NCBI GenBank assembly: GCA_963665165.1
Contig: OY761989.1
Coordinates: 992,001-1,056,000 of the forward strand
Direction of reading: 5' to 3'
Length of the DNA stretch: 64,000 bases
DNA from: G963663315 sp963665165
Lineage (GTDB): Bacteria; Pseudomonadota; Gammaproteobacteria; Arenicellales; Poriferihabitantaceae
Position 1 is the first letter of the stretch; the number at the start of each line of letters is the position of its first letter. A program made the translations under genes and the position numbers. Below, one piece after another: positions 54,430-63,537 of this stretch. The notes under the pieces were generated by a model. The model was not told where the DNA came from. It saw nothing but the letters and a program-made list of their open reading frames with translations, and ran no database searches.

Positions 54430-56916
54430 TCAGAACCGCATATTGAAAGTCAGGAACCAGGTTCTTCCCCAGCCGGCTTCCGTGGGCCCGTCCACGCTAC
54501 TGGGGTTGGCGGTGTTCACCGAGAGGCCGGCGTCGGTGACATTGAATACGCCGACTGTGATCCGCGAATCTTCCATCCCCAGCGGGTCGGCCCAGTCCAG
54601 CACCAGATCGTGGCCGGTCCAGGAATTGAAAGTCCCGGTACCCGCCCGGTTCTCGTAGCCGGAGCGGTAACCGGCGCTCCAGGTGGCGCTCAGGTCGCCG
54701 CGCTTCGCCAGGAGACCGATGCGGACGACGTCCCTGGGGATGGGGTAGCGACCTTTTTCTCCCGTGATGCGCAGTTCGGCGTCGGTGACGTGCCGCCAGA
54801 TTCCGCGCAGACCGACAATTCCCCAACCTGTTCGGGTACCCCAGCCGAGCCGGGTATTGACACCGGTGAGATCGGTCTCGACGACGTTTGCATAGCTGTT
54901 GTAAATGATGATATCGCCAGCGGTGCGTTCGATGCAGTTCGTCCTGTTGCCGCCCATGCATTCATTCAGGTTTTGCATGGCCCAGTTGGCGCTGTTCTGC
55001 CCCGGCAGACCGGTGCGCGAGAGCCGATACCATTCCACGTCCAGAGAGAGCGCTCCCTTGCGGGTTCCGGCGCCGATGGCGAGCCTCCCGTTGTCCGGAG
55101 GATCCAGTTCCGGGTTGCCCTCGGTCACGCGCGTCACCTGCCGGGGATTGAGTTGTGTACAGGAGCGTGGCGGGCTTCCGGTTCCCGGGTCGCACTCGAT
55201 ATAGGGATGGTCCTGGACCTCGGAACTGTAGAGATACAGCAGCGAGGGCGGCCTCTCTCCTGCGCTCCAGGAACTGCGCAGCGTGAAGATGTCGCTCGGC
55301 CGGTATTCGGTTCCAAGGCTCCAGGATATCGTTCCGCCGACATCGTCGTATTCGTCCCCGCGTCCCGCAACCCTGAGATCCAGATTTTCGGCCAGCGGTA
55401 GTGACATCTCCCCGAAGGCCGCGGCGGACTTGCGCTTGCCGGAATAACTGACCCCGCCGGAACCGAGTACCTCGGACACATCATAGGTCATGCCGTCACG
55501 GCTTCGGTAGACACTGATGTCATGCGCTTTCTCACTCTCCAGTTCCAGCCCCGCAGTCCATGCCGAGTTGCGGCCGCCGAACGGGAATCCGGATCCCTCC
55601 AGCGCCAGCCGGGCTTCCAGGTGATCACCGCCGAAATCGTTCTCCAGTCGCAAGCTGCTGTTCTCAATGGCCTGCAAATGCTCCGGGGCATCCGAGAACG
55701 GGTTTTCGAGGTCGTAATTCCCTGCCCGGATTTCCGATGCGATCCTGCCGGCATGTACGAAGGTGTTGCCGGACAGGAAGCCGCTTTCCTTGTAGGCGCT
55801 GATGCGCATATCGTAGCCGAGATCCTCCTCTATCCGATCCTCGAGGCCCACAGAGATATCGAATTCCTCAGTGTCCGTCAGCCAGTTCCGGTTGCCGTGG
55901 CTGACGAAGCGGTGCGCTGCGACGAACAGATCGTTATCGTCCGCTTCAAAGTCCGGGCCGGCCGCATCGTTGATCGCTCCCAGCAGGCCCGGATTCGGGG
56001 TGAAGACAAACGAGCCGATCGACGGCGCGTAGCGGAATGCCGACTTGAACTGCGTGATGTTCGCATCCAGGTGGAAGTCGGCGCCTTCGGCGAGCGGGCG
56101 ATTCAGGTTCAGAACCGCGCTTTGTTGTTCAAAGCTGTCGCTGTTCCAGGCGATCTTGCCGTAGGCGAAACCGCAGCCCTTGTCCCCGGAAGTGATGCCA
56201 GGCGGATTGATGAGTGGACCGGTATAGCCATTCGCCGGGTCGCACTCCCCCAGCGCAACCGATCTCAAACCAGTAGGAGACTGGTCTTCATCCCGCTGGA
56301 TGACCCAGACCGTGTTGCCGCCGACGCTGACATTCCTTGCCTCGTTGAACGCGCCACCGTCCGACCATATGGAACGGCTGTAATCCCGGCTCTGCGAGGT
56401 GATTTCCTCGCGGTCAAGGACATCCACGCCGAGGGTCATGCGTCCCTCACCGACCGCGCCGCCCCAGAAAATGCTGCCCTGCCGACCGTCACCGCCTTCC
56501 CGATCCGGCATCCGTACGACCGTGCGCGCCTCGAAGCCATCCAGATTGTTCCGCAGCACGACATTCAGCGCGCCGCGCACGGCGCTGCCGTTGAAAGTGC
56601 CCAGGGTTTCGCCACTCAAAAGCTCTATGCGTTCGATGGCCGAGATCGGAAAGGCATGCAGGTTTGCGGCGGTCGTGGCGTAAGGCCTGCCATTGACCAG
56701 GACGAGCAGCGACTGCCCTCCGGTCAGGAGGTAACGGATGATGCCGGTGTCAAGCAGTTCCTCAAGCGTCTGGGAGCCGGAACGCTCAAGAAAGTCCCGC
56801 TCGTAATTGGCGACGACGCGAGGGGCGGGCGCCAGGGAACCGGCATCGGCCGCGTTCACCGCCAGCGCAAGGATAACCGCGAGCGAGGTAAAAAGAGTCT
56901 TTGTTGGCATTTTCAT
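54430..56916 (-). CDS. TonB-dependent receptor-like outer-membrane protein with shortened plug
   Basis: An 828-residue outer-membrane barrel with a Sec signal peptide (MKMPTKTLF then a hydrophobic core, cut near NAADA). The plug segment is visible as SGSQTLEELLDT, LVLVNGRPYATTA, FPISAIERIELLSG and SAVRGALNVVLR. Relative to usual receptors, about 30-40 residues between the first two blocks are missing. The barrel ends FLTFNMRF with the terminal aromatic needed for outer-membrane insertion. Cysteine pairs (ECDPANGYTG..CGF; IECDP..SCTQL; ECMGGNRTNCIE) suggest extracellular loop disulfides. No TonB box could be identified with confidence. It is convergent with the sulfotransferase fusion, 62 bases apart, and could recover or sense the exported product. 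Confidence 0.85.
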   Translation of the reverse strand: MKMPTKTLFTSLAVILALAVNAADAGSLAPAPRVVANYERDFLERSGSQTLEELLDTGIIRYLLTGGQSLLVLVNGRPYATTAANLHAFPISAIERIELLSGETLGTFNGSAVRGALNVVLRNNLDGFEARTVVRMPDREGGDGRQGSIFWGGAVGEGRMTLGVDVLDREEITSQSRDYSRSIWSDGGAFNEARNVSVGGNTVWVIQRDEDQSPTGLRSVALGECDPANGYTGPLINPPGITSGDKGCGFAYGKIAWNSDSFEQQSAVLNLNRPLAEGADFHLDANITQFKSAFRYAPSIGSFVFTPNPGLLGAINDAAGPDFEADDNDLFVAAHRFVSHGNRNWLTDTEEFDISVGLEDRIEEDLGYDMRISAYKESGFLSGNTFVHAGRIASEIRAGNYDLENPFSDAPEHLQAIENSSLRLENDFGGDHLEARLALEGSGFPFGGRNSAWTAGLELESEKAHDISVYRSRDGMTYDVSEVLGSGGVSYSGKRKSAAAFGEMSLPLAENLDLRVAGRGDEYDDVGGTISWSLGTEYRPSDIFTLRSSWSAGERPPSLLYLYSSEVQDHPYIECDPGTGSPPRSCTQLNPRQVTRVTEGNPELDPPDNGRLAIGAGTRKGALSLDVEWYRLSRTGLPGQNSANWAMQNLNECMGGNRTNCIERTAGDIIIYNSYANVVETDLTGVNTRLGWGTRTGWGIVGLRGIWRHVTDAELRITGEKGRYPIPRDVVRIGLLAKRGDLSATWSAGYRSGYENRAGTGTFNSWTGHDLVLDWADPLGMEDSRITVGVFNVTDAGLSVNTANPSSVDGPTEAGWGRTWFLTFNMRF

Positions 56917-57029
56917 TGCGTGAATACCTTTTGGATCCTGTCGACAAACATCAATTATAGCTTATTCCAAACATCCGTTGACAAGGCGGCAAGGGGGTTG
57001 GTGCGGGGGGACCGGCGAGGCATCGTCAT

Positions 57030-57746
57030 TCAAACCGGGGTTTTCGTCCAGAATTTCCTGCTCATGGAGAGAAACACGATGGTTGAAAGTCCCGTTGCAC
57101 TGAACAGCATGCACATTACCATGATCTGGTACCGTGCCGCGATCAGCGGTGATACTCCTGACAGAATCTGCCCGGTCATCATTCCGGGCAGGGCTACCAG
57201 ACCCACGGCGAACAGGGAATTGATAATCGGGATGAGTGCGGTGTGCAATGCCGCGCCACGGGCTTTTTTATAGTCGGTATCCAGTTTGAGTTCGATCATC
57301 ATTCTGTCTGCCGCCAGACTGATGCCAATCATGCTGTTTGAAAAAATCATCCCGGCCAGTGGAATCACGATATTGGCCTGGTACCAGGGTGACACGTCCA
57401 GAACAATCCAGATGATTATCGCGAGTGTCGAGCCGCCGCCCGCGAAAATCGAAACAAATACGGCCGGATACAGCTTTTTGCGGTGATACGGGACGGTACG
57501 CAATGAAATCCAACTGGAAATCAAGACCATGGCGAGCAGCAGAACCAGTACGATCCACGCATCGGCAATGCCGAATATCCACAACAGAAAGTAGCCGATC
57601 AACAGCAGTTGGACGAGCATCCGGATGAAGGCGTACAGTGTGGATGTGATCTTCAATTGCCATCTGTAAAATACAAAAATAACGGCCAGTGCAGGCAGGA
57701 AAGAAATCACAAGGCTGGTCAGCGGGATGGATGATACCGTATTCAA
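57030..57746 (-). CDS. fetB: ABC-type permease, FetB/YbbM family (UPF0014)
   Basis: Inner-membrane protein of 238 residues with about seven helices. E. coli FetB forms, with FetA, an exporter linked to iron homeostasis and oxidative stress resistance. Family blocks seen are IRMLVQLLLIGYFLLWIF, PLAGMIFSNSMIGISLAADR and ALHTALIPIINSLFAVGLVALPGMMTGQ (read in parts). The start is TTG at 57746. The partner ATPase FetA is not adjacent or elsewhere in the window, so this is an orphan permease here. The 113-base gap to the receptor gene on the left shows no clear signal. Confidence 0.85.
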   Translation of the reverse strand: MNTVSSIPLTSLVISFLPALAVIFVFYRWQLKITSTLYAFIRMLVQLLLIGYFLLWIFGIADAWIVLVLLLAMVLISSWISLRTVPYHRKKLYPAVFVSIFAGGGSTLAIIIWIVLDVSPWYQANIVIPLAGMIFSNSMIGISLAADRMMIELKLDTDYKKARGAALHTALIPIINSLFAVGLVALPGMMTGQILSGVSPLIAARYQIMVMCMLFSATGLSTIVFLSMSRKFWTKTPV

Positions 57747-57762
57747 TTGATTCGACCCTCAA

Positions 57763-57805
57763 CCCGCATCATTCGCGGGAATGACGGAAGGGTGGGGAAT
57801 GACGG
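57763..57805. repeat. REP-like inverted and direct repeat
   Basis: CCCGC (57763-57767) and GCGGG (57775-57779) form a small hairpin, and GGGAATGACGG occurs twice (57777-57787 and 57795-57805). Sequences of the form CCCGCG...CGCGGGAATGACG are common repeat-element ends in proteobacteria. The gap lies between fetB and the kinase gene; the hairpin is too weak to call a terminator. Confidence 0.4.
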
Positions 57806-57825
57806 CGTTCCTTCAGTCCGGTCAT

Positions 57826-58848
57826 TCAAGATAAGCCGGCGGAGCTGATTTTCCGGCAAATTTCCCGTCGGGACCCTTTCGGTTCATGATATTCAAGAGC
57901 CACATTCCCGGATTTGAACCATTCCGCAACGGGCCACAGCGATGGCTGGCGCAGTTTGGCGGCCAGCAGTCCGATGACACGTGAAAGGTGATGCAGGTAA
58001 ACCGGTTTGTCGTCGCGTAACCATAACCGCATGAAAATCCCGGCCACCTTGCAATGACGCTGTGCTCCCCATACTTCGTAATGACGCCTGAAAATTTGCG
58101 CGTCCGGCGCCTGCCTGCCTGTCAGGTAGCGCTCAAGGCTTCGGGCTGCCAGAGCGGGGTCGATGTCCCTGCGGGCATCTTCAAGCAGAGACACGACATC
58201 ATAGGCGGGGGAGCCGACCAGGGCGTCCTGGTAGTCCAGAACCGCGCAGCGGTTGTTGACCAGCATCAGATTGTCTACATGGTAGTCGCGCAGGGTCAGG
58301 GTTGGTTCCAGAGTCGGCAGATCGTCAAAGACAGTCCGCCATGCCTCGATATAACCTGATTTGACGGGATCGCTGACAGGCGCCTTGAACAGGGCCGGCA
58401 GATACCAGTCGGTAAACAGTTCCGCCTCCCGGATAAAGGCGGCCCAGTCATATTTTCCGGTATCGAGGCCGGTTGCCTGCGGATGGTTGCGCAGGGCTGT
58501 CAGCAAGTCGATTGCCTGATCGTACAATCCGGTTTCATCCGTTCCGGCGGCGATCAGTCGGGTAAACGTATCCTCTCCGAGGTCTTCGATCAGAATAAAA
58601 CCGTTATCATAGTCGGTCCGGTATATGGTCGGCGCCCGGATTCCAAGGCGTTGCAAGTGTTCCGTTATTCTGACAAAAGCGGCGGCGTTTTCGTGTTCGG
58701 GCGGAGCGTCCATCAGCATCAAGGAACGACCGGGCCGCTCAAGTCGGAAATACTGGCGGAACGATGCATCGGGCGGCAGCGCGTGAATCCTTGCTCGTGA
58801 CCAGCCGCTGTCCTCCAGAAACCGGTTTCTCAAGGCTTGCCGGGTCAT
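57826..58848 (-). CDS. Aminoglycoside phosphotransferase-family sugar kinase (AmgK-like)
   Basis: A 340-residue kinase of the APH fold. LPPDASFRQYFRLE is the N-lobe start, LRDYHVDNLMLV the catalytic loop and VLDYQDALVGSPAYDVVSLL the metal-binding DFG equivalent. These blocks are those of AmgK, which phosphorylates N-acetylmuramate or N-acetylglucosamine at the anomeric position in peptidoglycan recycling. In that pathway murU is normally adjacent, but here it is not within view, since glnD lies upstream and fetB downstream. The ATG at 58848 is chosen; a GTG at 58866 adds six residues. Confidence 0.8.
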   Translation of the reverse strand: MTRQALRNRFLEDSGWSRARIHALPPDASFRQYFRLERPGRSLMLMDAPPEHENAAAFVRITEHLQRLGIRAPTIYRTDYDNGFILIEDLGEDTFTRLIAAGTDETGLYDQAIDLLTALRNHPQATGLDTGKYDWAAFIREAELFTDWYLPALFKAPVSDPVKSGYIEAWRTVFDDLPTLEPTLTLRDYHVDNLMLVNNRCAVLDYQDALVGSPAYDVVSLLEDARRDIDPALAARSLERYLTGRQAPDAQIFRRHYEVWGAQRHCKVAGIFMRLWLRDDKPVYLHHLSRVIGLLAAKLRQPSLWPVAEWFKSGNVALEYHEPKGSRREICRKISSAGLS

Positions 58849-58870
58849 TTTCGGCGATCTGCACACCCGT

Positions 58871-61510
58871 TTACCCCAAGTATTTTTGCAGTCGGCTTTG
58901 CAGGCATGAGCGTTGTTTCCGGGAATCCACCGGGTTGCCGTCCCGGTCCGTGATAAAAAACGTATCTTCCGCTTTTTCCCCTACTGTCGAAACCTTTGCG
59001 GAGACCAGGCGGACCTTGCATTCGACCAGGGCGACGGAAACATGGTAGAGCAGCCCCGGACGATCCTGGGAGACAATCTCCATGATCGTATAACCCAGGT
59101 CGGCATGGTCGTTGAAGTTGACCGAGGTCGGCACCTTGAATTGCCGCACGGCCCGGGGTACGGTGCGCCGTACAGGTACGTAATCTTCCGTGGATAACAG
59201 CAATTGGCGGATATCGCTGATCTGGCCGGTTTGCGAATGGGAGCTCCGGATTTTTTCATCCAGCGTGTCGGTGACGAAAACCAGGATACCCAGGCCGGAT
59301 TGGGTACGGTGAATTCTCGCATCGAGAATACTCAACCCCAGCCTGTCGATTGCGGCGGTGCTGCGGGACAGCAGATCATCTGCCTCCGGGGTGACCACCA
59401 GAATCTGCTGGGCTTTGATTTCGGGGCGTTGGCGGATTGCGGCCAAAGGCAGATCGAGCAGGTTCGCGCTGCAAATCTGCCGGGCGTGCCAGGCACAGGT
59501 TTCGGGTCCGTTGCGCAGGAAATACTCCTGGTCCAGTTGTTCCCAGAGCTGATGCAGTCTGGTTTCGGAGATGGATCGGGCTACCAGTTTCCGGATTGCC
59601 CGTTTACGGTCATTGACCCGCTTGGTGATGGCTTGAGGCCCACTGATTCCGGAACGAAGACGACGCGATGTCGCGGTGTACAGGTTACTCAACAGCTGTC
59701 CTTTCCATTCGGTCCACACGGCAGGGCCGGTGCCGCGCATGTCCGCCACGGTCAGCAGGTATAAATTGTCCAGATGTTCCTGATCGCCCACCCGTTCGGC
59801 AAACCGGTCGATGACATGCTGGTCGGAGGTGTCTTCCTTTTGCGCTGTCCAGGACATGACCAGATGATTCCTGACCAGCCAGGCGACAAATCCGCTGTCG
59901 TATTCCGACAGTTGCAATTGGCGGCACAGTTTCAGGGCGATCTTCTCGCCGACTACCGAGTGGTCCCGGCCGCTGCCTTTGCCGATGTCGTGGCATAGCG
60001 CAGCCAGGTACAGTCGTTCACGCCGGCTCATTTTACCGATCATGGCGCGCAGGACCGGAAACTCGTGCTGGTACTTGTCCAGCATCAGCTTGCGCAGGTT
60101 GCCAACCACAAAAAGCGAATGGGCATCCACCGTAAATACGTGGAACAGGTCATGTTGCATTTGTCCGACAACGCTGCCGAATGCGGGGAAAAATCTGCCC
60201 AGTACTCCGTAGGCGTTCATGCGCTGCAGGGCATGGGTGAGACCCTGTTGAAACCTGAACATGTTCAGGAATGCGGACTGGTTTTCAGGATCTTTCCTGA
60301 ACCGGCTGTCGATTCTGTGCAGGTTGCCGCGCACCTGTCTGATTGTGCTTGCGCGAACGCCGACCAGGTCGGTGCGTCTTTGCATCAGGTGGAACAGTTC
60401 CAGCAACGCGTTGGGCCGGGTTTCGAACAAATCGGGCCGGGCTGTCTCCAGATATCCGCCGATTGCGTTGAACCGGTCATTGATTCTGCGTAATCCGGGT
60501 TTTCCGGGGCTTAAAATCGCCTCCTGGAAGTGCTGCAGGGAAATCTCATTGAGCAACTGCACTTCCTTGACGGTACGGTAGTAGCGTTTCATCATGCTCT
60601 CGACTGCAAGATGACCGCCCTGTTGCCTGAATCCCAGTTGTTTGGCCAGTTCCCTCTGGTAATCGAACAGGAAACGGTCTTCGCATCGGCCGGCCAGCAG
60701 ATGCAGGCCGTTGCGCAGTTTCCAGAGGAAGTCCCGGCATCTGATCAGGCCACGGTATTCCTGTTCCGTCAGAAATTCATGCTCGACCAGTTCGGCAAAG
60801 TCACTGGTTCCGAAATACCGGTTGGCCACCCAACTGATCATGTGCAAATCCCTCAATCCTCCCGGACTTTCCTTGATGTTGGGTTCCAGGTTATAGGCAG
60901 TGCCGCCGAAATGGAGATGACGGGCCTGTTGCTCTTCCAGTTTTGCCTTGACGTATTTCCTCGCCGGCCAGATACTGTCCCGTCTCAGCCTGGTTTGCAG
61001 GGTTTCGAAACCGGCCGGGTCGCCGCAGATCAGCCGGGTTTCCATCAGGTTGGTCATGATGGTCAGGTTTTGTGAAGCCATCCGGGTCGAATCTTTCAGG
61101 GTGCGTGCGCTATGGCCGACTTTAAGTCCCATGTCCCAGCAAAACCGGATAAAGGCTTCGGTGGTTTCCAACTGTGATTGATCCGTCCGGTCGGGAAGCA
61201 GGATCAACAGGTCGATATCCGATTCGAGGTTGAGATGCGCGCGGCCATAGCCCCCGGTCGCAATCAGGCAGGGCGCCTTTCCAGTGTCCGGAAAAAACCG
61301 CCGCCATGCCCGCATCAGCAACTGGTCGATCAACCAACTGAATCGATTGGCCAGGGTGGCGGCATGTCCCGTTTCGAGGTGATATTCAGCGAGAACGTTT
61401 CTGCCGCGCTCCAGCGCGCGCTGAAAAACCCGGATGGCATCCGCCGCGTCCGCGCAGGCGCCGCGAAATCGATTCGCGTCAAACAGTTCGGCGCGGGCCA
61501 ACCGGGTCAT
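58871..61510 (-). CDS. glnD: Bifunctional uridylyltransferase/uridylyl-removing enzyme GlnD
   Basis: Senses glutamine and adds or removes UMP on PII proteins, controlling nitrogen metabolism. The 879-residue protein has the nucleotidyltransferase block GGYGRAHLNLESDIDLLILL (near 87-106), the HD hydrolase block LCHDIGKGSGRDHSVVG, and two C-terminal ACT domains (one containing VTPEADDLLSRSTAAIDRLG, the other SQDRPGLLYHVSVALVECKV). Length is typical (890 in E. coli). Its ATG overlaps the map stop by four bases, so the two are translationally coupled. Confidence 0.97.
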   Translation of the reverse strand: MTRLARAELFDANRFRGACADAADAIRVFQRALERGRNVLAEYHLETGHAATLANRFSWLIDQLLMRAWRRFFPDTGKAPCLIATGGYGRAHLNLESDIDLLILLPDRTDQSQLETTEAFIRFCWDMGLKVGHSARTLKDSTRMASQNLTIMTNLMETRLICGDPAGFETLQTRLRRDSIWPARKYVKAKLEEQQARHLHFGGTAYNLEPNIKESPGGLRDLHMISWVANRYFGTSDFAELVEHEFLTEQEYRGLIRCRDFLWKLRNGLHLLAGRCEDRFLFDYQRELAKQLGFRQQGGHLAVESMMKRYYRTVKEVQLLNEISLQHFQEAILSPGKPGLRRINDRFNAIGGYLETARPDLFETRPNALLELFHLMQRRTDLVGVRASTIRQVRGNLHRIDSRFRKDPENQSAFLNMFRFQQGLTHALQRMNAYGVLGRFFPAFGSVVGQMQHDLFHVFTVDAHSLFVVGNLRKLMLDKYQHEFPVLRAMIGKMSRRERLYLAALCHDIGKGSGRDHSVVGEKIALKLCRQLQLSEYDSGFVAWLVRNHLVMSWTAQKEDTSDQHVIDRFAERVGDQEHLDNLYLLTVADMRGTGPAVWTEWKGQLLSNLYTATSRRLRSGISGPQAITKRVNDRKRAIRKLVARSISETRLHQLWEQLDQEYFLRNGPETCAWHARQICSANLLDLPLAAIRQRPEIKAQQILVVTPEADDLLSRSTAAIDRLGLSILDARIHRTQSGLGILVFVTDTLDEKIRSSHSQTGQISDIRQLLLSTEDYVPVRRTVPRAVRQFKVPTSVNFNDHADLGYTIMEIVSQDRPGLLYHVSVALVECKVRLVSAKVSTVGEKAEDTFFITDRDGNPVDSRKQRSCLQSRLQKYLG

Positions 61511-62259
61511 GACCGGGTCAGGATTTCATGGCCGCTTTGAGTCACCAGGATCGTGTGTTCCCACTGTGCGGACAGACTCCGGTCCCGAGTCTCCACCGTC
61601 CACTTGTCCTTCAACAACCGGGTTTCCTTGCGGCCGGCATTGATCATCGGTTCTATTGTAAAGGTCATCCCGGGTCGAATCTCCATTCCGGTTCCCGGCG
61701 TCCCGTAATGCAGGACCTGGGGGTCTTCATGGAACCGGCGGCCGATGCCATGACCGCAGTATTCCCGGACCACGGAGAACCCGTTGCTTTGGGCGTGATG
61801 CTGAATGACATGCCCGATGTCGCCCAGTTGGACGCCGGGTCTGACCAGTTCGATCCCCATGAACATGCACTGCCGGGCAATATCACATATTCGTCTGGCC
61901 CTGATCGAAGGTTTGCCTACCCAATACATGCGGCTGGTGTCGCCATGAAAACCATCCTTGATCACGGTAACGTCAATATTGACAATATCGCCGTTTTTCA
62001 ACTTCCTGGCAGAAGGGATGCCGTGACAGACCACATGATTGACCGAGGTACAGATTGATTTCGGGAAGCCGCGATAATTGAGTGGAGCGGGGATCGCATC
62101 GAGATCATTGACGATATACTCGTGACACAGTGCATTCAACTGGTCGGTGGTGACGCCGACCTTGACTTCCGGTTCGATCATGTCCAGAACGCGGGCAGCG
62201 AGCCTGCCGGCAACCCTCATTTTTTCAATTTCTTCCGCGGTTTTTATGGTAACGGCCAT
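61507..62259 (-). CDS. map: Methionine aminopeptidase, type I
   Basis: Removes N-terminal methionine after deformylation. The 250-residue protein has VVCHGIPSARKLKNGD (catalytic His), the metal Asp pair in NIDVTVIKDGFHGDTSRMYW, CGHGIGRRFHEDP, FTIEPMINAG and the final QWEHTILVT. Length is as expected (264 in E. coli). It is divergent from rpsB, the usual gammaproteobacterial order (glnD-map / rpsB-tsf). Confidence 0.98.
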   Translation of the reverse strand: MAVTIKTAEEIEKMRVAGRLAARVLDMIEPEVKVGVTTDQLNALCHEYIVNDLDAIPAPLNYRGFPKSICTSVNHVVCHGIPSARKLKNGDIVNIDVTVIKDGFHGDTSRMYWVGKPSIRARRICDIARQCMFMGIELVRPGVQLGDIGHVIQHHAQSNGFSVVREYCGHGIGRRFHEDPQVLHYGTPGTGMEIRPGMTFTIEPMINAGRKETRLLKDKWTVETRDRSLSAQWEHTILVTQSGHEILTRS

Positions 62260-62309
62260 GATTCAGGTGAATTTAAGATGTTTCATGCGGCTATGCTCCC
62301 AAATTACAC

Positions 62310-62339
62310 TTCATTCTTCAACTGTTATTCGTTTACAAT
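62310..62339 (+). promoter_or_regulatory. Putative promoter of rpsB-tsf
   Basis: TTCATT (62310-62315), an 18-base spacer and TACAAT (62334-62339) lie in the map-rpsB gap. Transcription would begin near 62346, giving a 145-base leader. The -35 box is poor, as is common for growth-regulated ribosomal promoters. Confidence 0.45.
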
Positions 62340-62357
62340 ACGCGCCCTTGACTGAAT

Positions 62358-62374
62358 CGGTACCCGAGGTACCG
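62358..62374 (+). promoter_or_regulatory. rpsB leader hairpin
   Basis: CGGTACC, loop CGA, GGTACCG is a perfect 7-bp stem at the start of the predicted leader. In gammaproteobacteria, ribosomal protein S2 represses its own mRNA through a structured leader, and this region is where such an element would lie. The rest of the leader (62375-62490) is GC-rich, has a GGAGG at 62459-62463 that is too far from the ATG to be its ribosome site, and contains no open frame of note. Confidence 0.5.
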
Positions 62375-62490
62375 GTTAAATTCGCACACGGCGATTATGT
62401 TCCTCCGGGTGCCGGCAATGCATTCGCCATGCCCTGCCGGTTGGGGAACAGTACCCGTGGAGGCTTAACCCATTACATCGTTGACTTGTT

Positions 62491-63471
62491 ATGACTGACA
62501 TTACCATGCGCCAGCTTCTCAAGGCGGGCGCGCACTTCGGACACCAGACCCGGTACTGGTCCCCATCCATGGCGCCCTACCTTTTCGGCGACCGCAAGAA
62601 AATCCACATCATCAACCTGGAAAAGACGTTGCCCATGCTCAGGGAGGCCATGAACTATCTGGGCGCCATGACTGCCCAGAACAACAAGGTCCTGTTCGTG
62701 GGCACCAAACCCCAGGCCTCGAAATGGATCCGGGAACAGGCCATCCGTTGCGGCTCGCCTTATGTCGATCATCGCTGGCTGGGCGGGATGCTGACCAATT
62801 ACAAAACGGTCAGGAATTCGATTGCGCGGCTGAAAGAACTGGAAGAACGCATCCAATCCGGAGAGATCGCCAGACTGAGTAAAAAGGAAGCCCTGGCGCT
62901 GACTCGCGAATGTGCAAAACTGGACAGGACGTTGTCCGGGATCAAGGATATGGATGGATTGCCGGACGTCCTGTTCGTGATCGACGTGGAGCATGAATAT
63001 ATTGCGGTCTCGGAAGCGAACAAACTGGGTATTCCGGTGGTTGCGGTGGTCGATTCGAATTGTTCACCGGCCGGTGTGGATTATATCATTCCCGGCAATG
63101 ATGATTCCTCACGGGCGATCCAGCTGTATCTGACCGCTGCCGCAGACGCCATCGAAGAATCGCGGATGACCAGGGCCACGATCGTTCCGGGTGATGATGA
63201 GTATGTCGAAGTCAATGAAGAAGGCGAGATCATTCATACGGCGGACGAAAGCGCACACAAGAGTCCGGTTGTGATCGAGCGCCTGGCCGGTGACGACCCC
63301 GGACAGGAAAAGCCGGCGGAAAAGGCGCCGGAAGAAAAAGACAGGAAGGTGGTAAAGAAAAAGGTATTCCGGAAAAAGGTGGCGAAAAAGAAAACCGAAG
63401 GGAAGGCCGGGAGCGATTCAGGTGACGGTAGTCAGGAGAAGTCCGGGCAACCGGAACCGGTTCGGAACTGA
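62491..63471 (+). CDS. rpsB: 30S ribosomal protein S2 with lysine-rich extension
   Basis: Small-subunit ribosomal protein. The first 230 residues are a normal S2: MRQLLKAGAHFGHQTRYWSP, IHIINLEKTLPMLREAMNYL, FVGTKPQASKWIREQA, HRWLGGMLTNYKTVRNSI and VVDSNCSPAGVDYIIPGNDD. The protein is 326 residues against 241 in E. coli. The extra 85 residues are first acidic (VNEEGEIIHTADES), then strongly basic (DRKVVKKKVFRKKVAKKKTE), then Ser/Gly/Glu-rich. The ATG at 62491 fits family N-termini. tsf follows after 66 bases. Confidence 0.97.
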   Translation: MTDITMRQLLKAGAHFGHQTRYWSPSMAPYLFGDRKKIHIINLEKTLPMLREAMNYLGAMTAQNNKVLFVGTKPQASKWIREQAIRCGSPYVDHRWLGGMLTNYKTVRNSIARLKELEERIQSGEIARLSKKEALALTRECAKLDRTLSGIKDMDGLPDVLFVIDVEHEYIAVSEANKLGIPVVAVVDSNCSPAGVDYIIPGNDDSSRAIQLYLTAAADAIEESRMTRATIVPGDDEYVEVNEEGEIIHTADESAHKSPVVIERLAGDDPGQEKPAEKAPEEKDRKVVKKKVFRKKVAKKKTEGKAGSDSGDGSQEKSGQPEPVRN

Positions 63472-63537
63472 AACGGGTGAGATGAAGTATCCGGTCAGAA
63501 TTCGATCATAAAAAGACAGTTACTGGAGAGAATGTAA

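Noticed and set aside
55522..57273. 583-codon plus-strand open frame opposite the receptor gene
   Set aside because: The minus strand has a signal peptide, plug and barrel; the plus-strand product has no such coherence.
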